Positions 44,399-54,838 of a stretch of DNA of 64,000 nucleotides are shown piece after piece. The notes beneath the pieces were generated by a model. The model was not told where the DNA came from. It did no database searches and was given only the letters and a program-made list of their open reading frames with translations. This DNA comes from Capillidium heterosporum (lineage: Eukaryota > Entomophthoromycota > Entomophthoromycetes > Entomophthorales > Capillidiaceae). Numbering within the stretch: position 1 is the first letter of the stretch; each line of letters starts with the position of its first letter. A program made the translations under genes and the position numbers. The stretch covers positions 992,001 to 1,056,000 of the forward strand of contig WBMQ01000014.1 in NCBI GenBank assembly GCA_016630905.1, read 5' to 3'.

Positions 44399-46949
44399 AT
44401 GGTGAACCTCAACAAACTTCGACGTCTCTCCTTCAATCTCAACAAAGCCGATGGTGGAACATCAAAAGTCAAAGGATTCAAGCTTGATCTCTTCTTAGCT
44501 AGACCCTTGTTTCTATCGGGAAGTAAGTTAGAAGGCCATATCAACGTAGATAACAAGTTGAATGACTTACACTTTACAAATTTGAAAGTAGAATTGGTAG
44601 GCTATGAAGAGTTGTTCAATTTATCTACCAAAGATGGGAGACGTCGTCACCCCTTTATAAACTTGAAGGTAAGCCTACCTACCTCGCACCACATGCTCAG
44701 TAAGGTAACAGAGCCAGACCGAGATGGGTATTGGCCGGCCGAATGTGGAAATTTCACCATAAACTTTGACGTGCCTTTACCTTTGAACTTGCCTTCATCT
44801 ACCAACCTCGACGACAAATCCAACCGGCCCGTAGCCATCAAATATTTGCTTTCTTGGTAATTTAAAGTCTACATTCATATTTTAAACCAACTTTTATTTT
44901 TTATTTTTTATTCTCAAAAACAGTTCTGTACAACTCCATTTACCCGATGGCACTTTAACTTTAGTTAAAGCTTTAAAGTTTATCAACCTGATCGAAAAGA
45001 TATTCTTGACACCTGAGCTCAAGACTGACCTATGTGACCGACCCCAGCAATGTGAGAAATTTCTACCTATGTTCAACGACCGACAACCTACCCATTTCCA
45101 ACTTACAGTACCACGTAAATTATGGTTAAGTGGCTCCCAACTAATCGCCAACCTGCAAATAAAAAACAGTTTCACGCGCAGCCTCTACAAGGTAAATATC
45201 GAGTTAATAGAGACTTGCACCTTCGACATGAGTAGTGACTTGATAGTAGAACCCGAAAATTTCGACAACTCCGATTACGATGTAGTCGACCGCTCAACTA
45301 CTTTAGTCGAATCGGAACACCTAGCTCTACCCAACCCCAGCAATCAAAATCAATCAGGCGACCTATCGACTTGGCGCCAAACCGCTTTAAAACGCACTAT
45401 AACTGGCAGTTTGGACCCTAGCGACGTCGACGTCACCACTCAATGCCGTAACTTCAAGTTGACCTTAGCCTTACCTAGCCATTACTACTCCATAACCGGT
45501 TCCAAGTTTGTTGACATCGCCTTCACCTTAGTTGTAACTTTACAGTTTTCCTTACTGCAACCTAAAGTCAAGCTTAGCGTACCTATCCAACTAGTTCCGG
45601 CTATTGCGTTAGATGCTGACCCGTACCACGATTCTAATAGATCTGACTTTCATTGGTACGATAGTGGAGATAGTAGAGGTTTAAAATTCAAGGTGTATGA
45701 ACGTCCTAACCCTGACCCCACTCAAATGGAAACGCCAAAGTTATCAGAGACGCTGTTGATAAGACAATTCGGTAGAAACGCTAAGGAGCCAATAATGGAT
45801 ACCTTTGATTCGATGATGTTGTCACAGGTGGAGGATCCTATATTACCTAAATTACCTACCTCACCTATATCCCCGTTCTCACCAACAAACCATGACCGCG
45901 ACCAAACCGATCAACAATTTATCAAAGAGAAGGAGTCCCGCTCCAACCACCTACGCTGCCACTCCACCTTGGACATTCCACCCCCAAAGTTACGTCAGCA
46001 CCGTTCCCATAACTCGGCCTCGTTCACTGTCGATGATACTTTGTTCCACGTTTTACCCAAGTTCGACGTTGAAGCTCCCACTGTCACTATGAATTTGACC
46101 CCCAGCTTAGCTCGACGCCAGACTTCTATAAAGGACATTTCAACTACCAGCCCTATTAAGAATTCGGTAGGTAAAGGACATCGACGTGCGTACTCGGAAC
46201 ATTTGACTGGAAGTCTAGCTAAGTCGGATAAATATTTCTTCCACAATGATACCAAAGGAAGTCTACCCAAGTTCAATTCCAATTGGCAGAGTTGGGATAC
46301 ACTGTGTGAGCCTATTGATCAACCTAAAATCGAAGTGGGTAAGCGGGGGCATAAAAAAGCTTATTCGGTTGATGTACCTAAACTGCGAAGTTCGACAGAG
46401 TCCAATTTGAGGTTCAATATTGAATCAATTTTGGAGGAGGATTTGCCTATGACAGCTGAGCCCGAACTTTTGACTCCCAAAGGCTCGTTGAGGAAGGTGG
46501 GCTATATCAAATCGCCCATTGATAGGTTGAAGGTAGAGGAGTTGGTAGGTAGGGAAGGGAAAGATTGTGGCACTAGTGCAAGTTTGGAGAATTTGATGAG
46601 TATGCTGCCCTCACCACCGCCTAGGTCGTTTAATTTAGAATCAAAAGCTAGTGAAGCTGCTGAGTTACTTCCTGATTTGCTTTCGAACTTACCTTTGGAC
46701 TATATGCAGACTATTAAACCACCACCTCAACTCCAAGAAGAGTTGAAAGGGGGACTGGGAGGTGGACCCAACAATCGGATGCAACTGCGAAGGCAAAAGA
46801 ATTTCAATAGGTACCATCCCGAAGTTTTGGCACGCAAGTTCTCCTTCCCACCCAAGTCCAAACCTTTGGTTAAGGATGGGGGTAGGGAGAGCCTGGGCGA
46901 GAAGTTGGAATTGGGGGACGATGGGTATGTAAGTAATGAATCAAATTAA
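44399..46949 (+). CDS. arrestin-related trafficking adaptor
   Basis: Two exons, 44399-44856 and 44924-46949 (intron gtaatt...aacag), 827 aa in frame. Arrestin_N: LDLFLARPLFLSGSKLEGHI, LHFTNLKVELVGYEELF, FTINFDVPLPLNLPSS, AIKYLLSC followed by SVQLHLPDG across the splice. Arrestin_C from about residue 210: HFQLTVPRKLWLSGSQLIAN, SLYKVNIELIETCTFDMS, TLVVTLQFSLLQPKVKLSVP. The remaining about 400 residues are disordered, Pro/Ser-rich, with recurring basic-Ser sites (HRRAYSEH, HKKAYSVD, RCHSTLD, HRSHNSAS) that look like kinase/14-3-3 sites. No PPxY motif is seen, so Rsp5 recruitment, if any, is unlike classical ARTs. Expected role: cargo-selective endocytosis or signalling adaptor at the plasma membrane. 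The first ATG fits the domain start. Confidence 0.82.
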
Positions 46950-47695
46950 AAAATAACTGTTGAAAGCTTGGTTCTATTTTGAAATTAACTATGGAGTGTA
47001 TACAATTGCTTTGAGCAATGCTATTTTGTTGCATACAGGTCCAAGAATTGTAAAATTTTACTAGTGTATTCGTGTATATAGTTATATATTAAATTTAAAA
47101 TCGATAAAGCTCACTATTTTTGTTTCAACACCAGTTTATATTTTCAATTAGGTATGTATGGTTTTCAAGATCCAATTTTTGATGCAACAGAGGTAGTTTC
47201 TTAAAGATACTATCTTCAGTATGGACTTTATCAAAAATAGAATGCTCAGAACTATGGTACAAAAACTTATATCCTAATATCAATGAAAACACCAGAGTAC
47301 AGTTGTGTTTGATTGATTGATCCTAATATTTTTAGGCTGGTAGGTAGACACCTTTAAAAGCGGCACATTAAAGTGCATATTTTAATAGCAAAAGTTAAAA
47401 AGAAATACCCACTGAATTGAAACTAGTTGAAGTTGGTAGCACAGAGTAGTTCAATTTACTACGCCCAAAAGTCTAATTGCCTTACCCCTGAATTTCCAAG
47501 GCTTTCGTAGTAGCAAGTCTGAAACCGACTAAACACCCCACTTTCAACTAATATAAAATACCAAGAGTTTTTGACAGACTTGCAAATATATAAGCTTTAG
47601 AGCTATACAAACAAAATTTAACTCCAACTTTTCAACCTAGCTCTTCATCAAAGTTCAACTTTTAAAAAAGCCACTCGAAAAAATACAAGACTATT
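46950..47695. other. intergenic, upstream of the Rho GTPase
   Basis: AT-rich; nothing recognised. Confidence 0.5.
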
Positions 47696-48571
47696 ATGGA
47701 CCAAAGGCTCGCTAAAACCAAAAGGTACAACCCAAGACGATTAAGTTTACTTTTACAACCGCTTAAAGAAGTTCGAACCAAAGCTACATTTGTAGGGGAC
47801 GGCAACACCGGAAAAACTTCTATTTTGATAGTGTACTCCAAAGGTATATTTCCAGACGTAAGTTTATTATTAGCATTCCTTCTATATATTTTAATTCATC
47901 TAATTTCCATTTCTCTAACTATTTTTAAATTAGCAATATGTGCCAACCGTATTTGAAAATTATGCGGTCGAGTTGGTAGTAGACAATTTTAAAATCATAC
48001 TATCAGTTTGGGATACAGCTGGTAAAGTTTAGTGAATTTTACCGCATCTTTACCTTTGATAGTGTACTATATACTTACGCACTATTTTTGATAAATAGGT
48101 CAAGAAGATTTCGATAGGCTACGACCTTTAGCTTATCCAGATACTACAGTTGCAGTCATATGCTTTGCCGTCAACTTACCCAATTCTTTAAGTAACGTCT
48201 TGGAGAAAGTAAACTATTCTTTGTAAAAGCTTGTTTTTAACTTGAATAAATAAAAAGTGGTACCCAGAGATCCACCACTTCTTACCGGGGGTACCTATAG
48301 TGTTGGTGGGGTGTAAAGTCGATTTACGTTCGCAGCCTTCTAATGGTAAATTAGTTACCTATGATGAAGTAAACTTTATACTGCTATTTTAAACTGATGT
48401 ATTTTTATCATATAGGGTCGACAATGTGCTGACACTTTTGGTGCTTATAGTTACATTGAGACATCAGCCAAAGACAACCTGAATATCGACCAGTTGTTCC
48501 AATCTTTGACTAAAGCTTCATTGCAAAAGTATAGGAGTGGTGGAAAGGAGCATATGTGTTGTCTGTTGTAG
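47696..48571 (+). CDS. Rho-family small GTPase
   Basis: Five exons, in frame, 208 aa: 47696-47857, 47934-48021, 48099-48208, 48258-48368, 48416-48571. G1 GDGNTGKTS; switch [11 protein letters not shown]3 [20 protein letters not shown] (Rho-type switch II); G4 GCKVDLR, where CKxD replaces the usual N/TKxD, as in some Rho/Rnd proteins; G5 ETSAK. The C-terminus ends CCLL, a CaaX box whose final Leu predicts geranylgeranylation. An N-terminal extension of about 30 basic residues precedes the P-loop; most Rho proteins begin within 10 residues of it. Rho GTPases control actin, polarity and wall synthesis; which subfamily (Rho1, Rho3, Cdc42) is unclear. Confidence 0.88.
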
Positions 48572-48994
48572 ATATTTATACAATGTTATTTATTATTCCT
48601 ATTAAAGTGTTATTTGTATATATAGTAAAACTCTTATATTTGATAGTTTATTTTCTAGATGCTATAAGTTTTACATTTCAAATACCATCACTAACTTTGA
48701 ATGATCACTGAAGCTTAGCTCTGATTGAGTGCTTTAGAGAACTTCAGAAAAGTTAATATGATTACGGATAATATAGAAAGAAAACAGTAAGATGAAGCTC
48801 AAAATTTTACAAGTCGAGTGGCAAGATAACTAATAAAGGTAATCAGGAAAGTTTAAAGTACTTTTCATATAGAAACTTTACTATAGCAAAGTTCAATTCA
48901 AATAAACGAAGGAATAAAAAGGCCAATTTAAATGGCGTGTACATACCCCTTAAAATGAAATACCTATCAACCAGAATCAAGAATTTTACAATCA
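48572..48994. other. convergent intergenic region
   Basis: 3' flanks of the Rho and SNARE genes; no gene seen. Confidence 0.5.
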
Positions 48995-50219
48995 TCAGTA
49001 CTTTTTGGCATTTCTAGCGACGAAGACCACTGTCATGACATACACTAGAACCACCAACAGAATGCTAAAATAATACAGCATATTGAATGAAAATCCCGAT
49101 TTGTTCAGCTGCTTCAATTTGGCCCCTTCCGACTTCAAACTATCTAGGTTGCCACTCAAGTTACGTTCGGCTTCATTTAAAACCTAATTTTCCAAATGAG
49201 TTTAGTAAAGACGGAGTTTTAAAGGGAAAAGGTTTACCTCATCGTCTCCCTTCAATAGGTCGGACATAGCTAAAGTGTTGTCCTTCAAAGCTGAAGATAA
49301 CGAAAGTAATCCCGAAGTCAACTGGTCCTGAATCTTCCTTTGAGTTACTAGTTCCTGCTCGGTCTCTTGATCAGTTTCGGTGCCTGCATTGGAGATGGTA
49401 TCCAAGTTTCGGCTGGCTTTCCTTTAGTAAAAAGAGCTTTAGTAAGTTCCAAATATATACTTTACCTTTCACGTAGTTCAGTCAACCATTTTGCTATTAT
49501 GTAAATATTAGACTTGTCAACATTAAATAAATGCATTTACCACTTAATTCCTCCTCACTTAGGTTTGATGATGTGGTCTTGGAATCTTTCACTTCAACCT
49601 CAACTTTGGCTTGCACTTCAATTGTTGCTAGTTCTTTCGCTCTTTCAATGTCATTAATTTCTAATTGAGGTGATGTTATCGCTTCGCCAAATTCAATTTC
49701 TTTGGGAGAATCAAGAGTTGGTAGAGGTAGCTCTGTTGCTAAAGTTGGTGGTTCTGGAGTTGGTAGTAGTGTTTTTATTTGTTGTAAAGCGTTCAGCAAG
49801 GTAGTGTCACTCGGAACCAAAGTTTCTTTACTACTATTTATTTTAAAAATCAAAAGCACGACTTATTAAATTTTTACTACAAAATATATCTTACTTCAAA
49901 TATTCGCTCACCAACTTTTCAACCTCTTTAAAACTCTTTGATAATGTTAGTTCGCTTTATTCAAATATAGAAAAATTACTAGCTGGAAACGAGCAGTCTC
50001 ATCTGCCTTGCTGGACTTCAAATTAGCTTCTAGTATTTTTAAACTTCGTAGTAGGGTAGATTGGTTCAATTGGATAGTTGACATCTTTGTTGAGAGCTGA
50101 ACTGAAGATTGGTAGAGGAACTTGAGTTTGTTTTTAGCTTTAAGCTTCAATTTGTCAACGTGTTTATTTTTGAAGCTGTCTCTATTCTATGAAAGATTTA
50201 GATTGTTGAACACATCCAT
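48995..50219 (-). CDS. USE1: USE1-type SNARE (Golgi-to-ER retrograde transport)
   Basis: Multi-exon gene of roughly 310 aa. The last exon (49183-48995) gives VLNEAERNLSGNLDSLKSEG and a C-terminal membrane anchor (YFSILLVVLVYVMTVVFVA) with a short basic tail (RNAKKY). The preceding exon gives KIQDQLTSGLLSLSSALKDN, then TLAMSDLLKGDDE. This is the order of the USE1 SNARE motif: LA..LK.N.LA....K.D...L......N...L...S..L. Small exons in between (about 49495-49468, AKWLTELRE; about 49807-49542, a Pro/Glu-rich linker; about 49934-49894, SFKEVEKLVSEYL; and 50150-49980, the N-terminal helices) join with GT-AG sites in matching phase. The start is unresolved: the ATG at 50219 meets an in-frame stop at 50189-50187 unless a very short (27-nt) intron is removed. 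USE1 works with Sec20, Ufe1 and Sec22 at the ER. Confidence 0.72.
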
Positions 50220-50447
50220 TGGTTTCATCAGTTCTTTATAATCAAAATATAAGCAAAGATTTCTAGTAAGTTAGGGCACCATTCCATATTCTATCAAAAC
50301 CTATAGGTTATTTTTTATAAAGAGCGAGTTACAATTAAATCTCTATACTTTACAAACTCTTTATCTCAACTAATAAACATAAAGAAATGTAGTTTAAAAT
50401 ATCTAATGCTATATATATACAGCTTATAAAATGTACTTTTATTCTCA

Positions 50448-51905
50448 TCATACCAACGACTCGAACTCCAAGCTAAACTTGCTAGGTCTCGGCAAAAACC
50501 CTGATCCCATCACAAATATACTCTCCTTCAGCCTATACTTACTTAAAACCATAGCTAAAACACACTTCTGCTCCAACATACTAAACTTTATCCCCAAGCA
50601 CAACCTTGTACCTCCTCCGAAGGGGTTCCATCCTTCCAGATCTTTTACCTTCCCTTCCAAATCCAAAAACCGTTCTGGTTGAAACAAGTTGGGGTCTTTA
50701 AAGTTCTTGGGGTCATGGTGCATACAGTACATATCCAATATAACTTTTGTACCTTTAGGTACATGGTACCCATTTAACTCGACATCTTTAGTAGTTCTAC
50801 GTTCGGGTAATCTATTGATAGACGGGTACAACCGCAAAGTTTCCTTGATAGTTGCCGTCAAGTAGTGCATCTCCTTAAGTTGATCCAAGGTCGGTACTCC
50901 AACTTCTCCATCATTTTTATATCCTATAACTCTAACCACCTCCTCCCGTACCTTCTCTTGAACTTTGGGATTTTCAGCCAACAAGTGCAAGGTAGCCGAC
51001 AGTGCGAATGCGGTAGTATCTTGTCCAGCTAACAAAAACGTCATGACGTTGTTTCGGATATCCTTTTCGGTAAATGAATCGGGATTATTTTGGTTGGCTT
51101 TGATCATCAGTGACAGGATATCGAGTTTACTATCTTCTAGGATTGTGGTCGTCAACTCCAATTTCTTTTGGCTGAGGATGGATTGAAAGTGGTGATCTAA
51201 GTCATTTAGAGCATTGAATCCTTTAGATCGCAGTGGGTTCCATTTGGCGTCAAGTTGAGGGAAGATGAAGTAGGTTAGATTACTTATTTCGTCAATAAAG
51301 GTGTTGTAAGCGTTCAGGAAAGGTACATCCTCGTCCAAGATACAGTTGAATTGGACACCCATGATATCCCTACCTAAGGTTTCCATAGTTAGACGTTGCA
51401 TATATTTGTGGATATTTAACTCGATACCATCCAACTTGGCACTTTCTACGACTTGGAAGAACTGCTGCGTTACCTCTACGAAGGTATCTATGGGGAACTT
51501 CTTTTTGAACATGGGGTTAATGACCTTGCGATGGCTCTTCCATACTTTGCCATTAGCAAATAAGATGCCGTTACCAAAGAACTGGTTGATGAGTTGGTTA
51601 GGGTAGGTTTGGCCTGGTGAATACTTGGGAAAGAGGTCGATATCGGCGTAGAGTTTCTTGGCAGCTTCTATAGAAGAGACTAATATGGACCAATCTCCCA
51701 TTCTCCAGATCAACATCAGCTGGGTACTACGCATCTGTGGACCACATATGGATTCAATTCTTTGGTAGACTGGCTTCCCACTAAGAAAGTCCAGTATAAA
51801 CTCTAGTAAGGGTCGAGTAGGTAAGTGACGAAGCTGATATGGGGCTTGGAGTTTGTAGTAGAGGTAGAGGAGTAATATTAGGAAGATTAGACTGAAAATT
51901 AACAT
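50448..51905 (-). CDS. cytochrome P450 monooxygenase, copy 2
   Basis: Single-exon 485 aa. N-terminal anchor (LIFSLIFLILLLYLYYKL) and the hinge QAPYQLRHLPTRPLLEF parallel copy 1. I-helix LLAGQDTTAFALSATLHLLA (copy 1 has AGHDTT; here His is Gln), ExxR KETLRLYP, PERF (QPERF), haem loop FGGGTRLCLG with Cys436. C-helix WKSHRKV. Same overall length, spacing and absence of introns as copy 1, so a clear paralogue, but on the opposite strand and 33 kb away. Intact; substrate unknown. Confidence 0.93.
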   Translation of the reverse strand: MLIFSLIFLILLLYLYYKLQAPYQLRHLPTRPLLEFILDFLSGKPVYQRIESICGPQMRSTQLMLIWRMGDWSILVSSIEAAKKLYADIDLFPKYSPGQTYPNQLINQFFGNGILFANGKVWKSHRKVINPMFKKKFPIDTFVEVTQQFFQVVESAKLDGIELNIHKYMQRLTMETLGRDIMGVQFNCILDEDVPFLNAYNTFIDEISNLTYFIFPQLDAKWNPLRSKGFNALNDLDHHFQSILSQKKLELTTTILEDSKLDILSLMIKANQNNPDSFTEKDIRNNVMTFLLAGQDTTAFALSATLHLLAENPKVQEKVREEVVRVIGYKNDGEVGVPTLDQLKEMHYLTATIKETLRLYPSINRLPERRTTKDVELNGYHVPKGTKVILDMYCMHHDPKNFKDPNLFQPERFLDLEGKVKDLEGWNPFGGGTRLCLGIKFSMLEQKCVLAMVLSKYRLKESIFVMGSGFLPRPSKFSLEFESLV

Positions 51906-52499
51906 TATACAATAAATTTTGAAATAGTTGGAGTTGAGAGGATAGGAAGGCTGATGTAAAGATCTTTTATGGCTGTTTATTTCAAAATGCCAGTAGAAAC
52001 CAAAAATGTCTTGAAAACTTTTAAAAAGGATTGGGATTTTTGTATTAGCTAACCTATAAATAGTATAAAGAACTGAACTACAAGTTATACGGTTCCTACT
52101 TTATAAGGGAAGTAAGTTGTTATCCCACTTTGACAGCTTACTTTTGAATTGTTTAAACTGGGAGGTGATGAGATGAAAGAAGGTAAAGATAAAAGAAAGT
52201 GTTTTTCGGTACATACTTATTCTCTAGAGACCTATCTTCACAAAAGTGATCGGGTATACTTTCACTCCGATATCTATTTTAGAATAGGTACTTGTAGAAC
52301 TGACCCATGGCTTTAAAAGTATATATTGGATTGGAATCGGTTAGTAATCATTTTGAAAGTAATACTACTCCTTTCTAAATTAACAGTCCTATAACTTTAC
52401 TTTTCATTTGAGATTGTGGGCCAAGTAGTTTCAAACAGGATCATGAGCCTATTTTGGAGAATAACCAGTTCAATTCACTAGATTTACGTTTCATAGAAG
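51906..52499. other. upstream region of P450 copy 2
   Basis: AT-rich; no gene recognised. Confidence 0.5.
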
Positions 52500-53320
52500 A
52501 AATTTGTACTCAATATTTCAAATCGATCTGCAACTTGAGATGCTCGATACTGTAGAAGTTGAGATCGACTTCGATACCAAGGGGAAGGACTTTAATTTCG
52601 TTGAAGTTAAATGCATATTGGCTTTGATATGTGTTTACTAAGACGTTGAACAATCAAAGCGTTCTTTTAGAAAAGCTGTTTCTAATTTAAAGGTCTTTAC
52701 ATTTCCATACTATCAATAATCCAAAGAAAATCAATTACAATCTCGATATATTCAATATAGTGGGAAGTAACAAGGTTTTGATAACTCCCAAGTTCAGTAA
52801 AGGGCATATACTACCGTTAAGCAATTTCCAAAAGACATGTAAATTTTTATCGCTGGCTTTTTAAGTTTTTAAATAGCATTTCTCTTAAAAATAGAAAAAT
52901 TAAAGAAATTTATTTCCATTACTTTTTGTCGGACAGCCTTCTCAATGCACTAGCACCAAACTCAAACTTAAAAGTGTTCAATAACAAGCTGCTTTAGGAT
53001 GTAACCATTCGAGGTAAAGGTATGAGTGCCTTAGGAGAAAGTACCAACCTAGAAGATATTGGTACAGGCTATTCTAGCACAGAAAGTAGACTGTTTTTGA
53101 GACATGTTTACCACTGGTTTTAGCAAGAGCAAAGGTAAAATTGTTACTTTCGATGATACTAGTATTGGAAATCTCAAAGTTCTAATTCAACTTTTGTATA
53201 CCAACAATTTTAATCCGGAATCAGCTAGAGTTATCTGCTGATAATATTGTAAAGATCTATGAAAGTATGTTGAGTGAAATTTGCTTGTGTACTTTGATAG
53301 TATGGAGGATATTTCTGCCT
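52500..53320 (+). pseudogene. decayed BTB/POZ-like gene
   Basis: Fragments in shifting frames resemble a BTB protein: 52997 onward DVTIRGKGMSALGEST (the SDVT... opening), then LFLRHVYHWF, and from 53104 FTTGFSKSKGKIVTFDD followed by NLKVLIQLLYTNNFNPE (the hydrophobic ...L..LLY.N.. strand-helix of BTB). An upstream stretch at about 52530-52645 (LDTVEVEIDFDTKGKDFNFV) could be a MATH-like or unrelated part. Many stops. Assignment is tentative. Confidence 0.4.
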
Positions 53321-54032
53321 GGTAATTCAATGCTTAAGTACATTAACTGCAAACTAATATAAAATTTATGCCAACACATATTTACAGTTACATTAGTTTT
53401 ACACTATAAAATTTGTAGTATACTCTACAATATTAAGTCATATAGTTTTATTCTAAAATAGGTAAATCCAAATATATTCACTATTTTAAATATGTTTATA
53501 CTAGGAATATTAACATCAAAACCCATATTTCCGTCTACTATAGTATTTGCTATATAATGTTCTATCAATCTTAAAAATAATACTTTTGTTTTAATAGGAG
53601 AAGCAAACAGTATAACTATGGAGTGCAAAAGCTTTTCAATAAAATTTATCTATTAAAATACTATAGTATTTATGTGATTGTTAATGCTATATTTAGTATA
53701 TCAAAATCATTAAAATAAATTTTATGGTTGTACTTTTTAATGCAATGCTATACCTAAACATTTTATAATAGTAAATTTATTTGATCAAATATAAATCTAT
53801 ATGCTTATAATATTCAATGCTATAGCATAAAAATATAGCGATCTAATTGAAATTGGTATCCTTCCAATATATATCTTCATAAATATGTATTTATTGATTA
53901 TATAGCTAACGTTTCTTGTACATATGGAATATAACTAAAATTAAGAGGTTAGAGCTATACCAAGATCTATGGATCTAACAATAGCCAAACCTTGGTCTTC
54001 AGTGTAGTAGCCAAAGATCTCAGCTTCTGATC
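53321..54032. other. intergenic, nothing recognised
   Basis: Extremely AT-rich. Just beyond the boundary of the inverted repeat at 54033, whose partner runs off the right edge of the window, so part of this stretch might also be repeated there. Confidence 0.45.
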
Positions 54033-54522
54033 AATATAAAGCTTGCTCAGTCAGTTAGGCCAATGAATTTTGTTCATAGAGCTCATCATAGTCGTCCAAA
54101 TCATCATCGTTGGGATGGACATCCCTATAGTTCTGTGGTGTACCAGGTCTCGATCCATAGCTGGGGAACCTCCAATTGCCAAAGAACCTCTTGACTTTCT
54201 GACTGGTTGACAGCTGGCCATCGTTGTCATGGTAGCTGTTGGCACGACCAGCCATACCACCACTTTCCTCATCGTCAGAATCGTCTAGGAACTGACTACC
54301 ACTCCCGCTCGAAACTTCGACGGCAATGGATCGACTAGGTCGATACCCACTACGACTACCATCGTTTAAAATACCAGCACTACGATCTGGCGACGACCTG
54401 GATATGGATGACTGGACTAGCCGTTCAGCGCGAATCCGTTCTGCCTTGAGTAGCTCACGACCCTCCCTCAATCTACCTTGGGGTGATTCGGCATCGAGGA
54501 AGAAGTCGTCGACCGAAAAGTA
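54033..54522 (-). repeat. inverted repeat, left copy (about 490 bp)
   Basis: Reverse complement matches 63511-64000 with about five substitutions that I can see (about 99% identity), and the match reaches the window end. Homology stops abruptly at TACTTTTCGG. Confidence 0.92.
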
Positions 54523-54690
54523 AAAGACAAAGTTACAACTCTCAGGAACAAGGCCAGATTCTTGACACTTGTAAGTTTAGAGAAGATAATCGTTGGTAAG
54601 ATTGTTGATACTGGAAGGTAATAGGGCGTTGTGATATAGAGGCATAGTTAACCACCAAAAACAGGTATTACGGAAGGTAGGCTAATGCTG
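54033..54690 (-). pseudogene. 3' fragment of an LMBRD2-like gene
   Basis: Partial copy of the gene at 61819-63978. The older part (about 54690-54523) is clearly diverged: SISLTFRNTCFWWLTMPLYH versus QISLLFCGAYLCRLAMPLYY, followed by a deletion of the next membrane helix. From 54522 to 54033 the copy is nearly identical to the functional gene's 3' end (VDDFFLDAESPQGRLREGRE through EQNSLA-stop at 54055). The N-terminal 400 or so codons are absent; the sequence upstream is another gene on the same strand. Confidence 0.85.
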
Positions 54691-54838
54691 CCGGCTCTTT
54701 GAGCTATTTAGAAGATAATGCTATTGCTCATTCTTTATAAAATATCGATAAATAACAAATTTTGATGCCAATCTAAAGCCTAATATCTGATTGTCTAAGT
54801 ATTAGTATTATATCCTCCATTTTCAATAAAACTACCAT

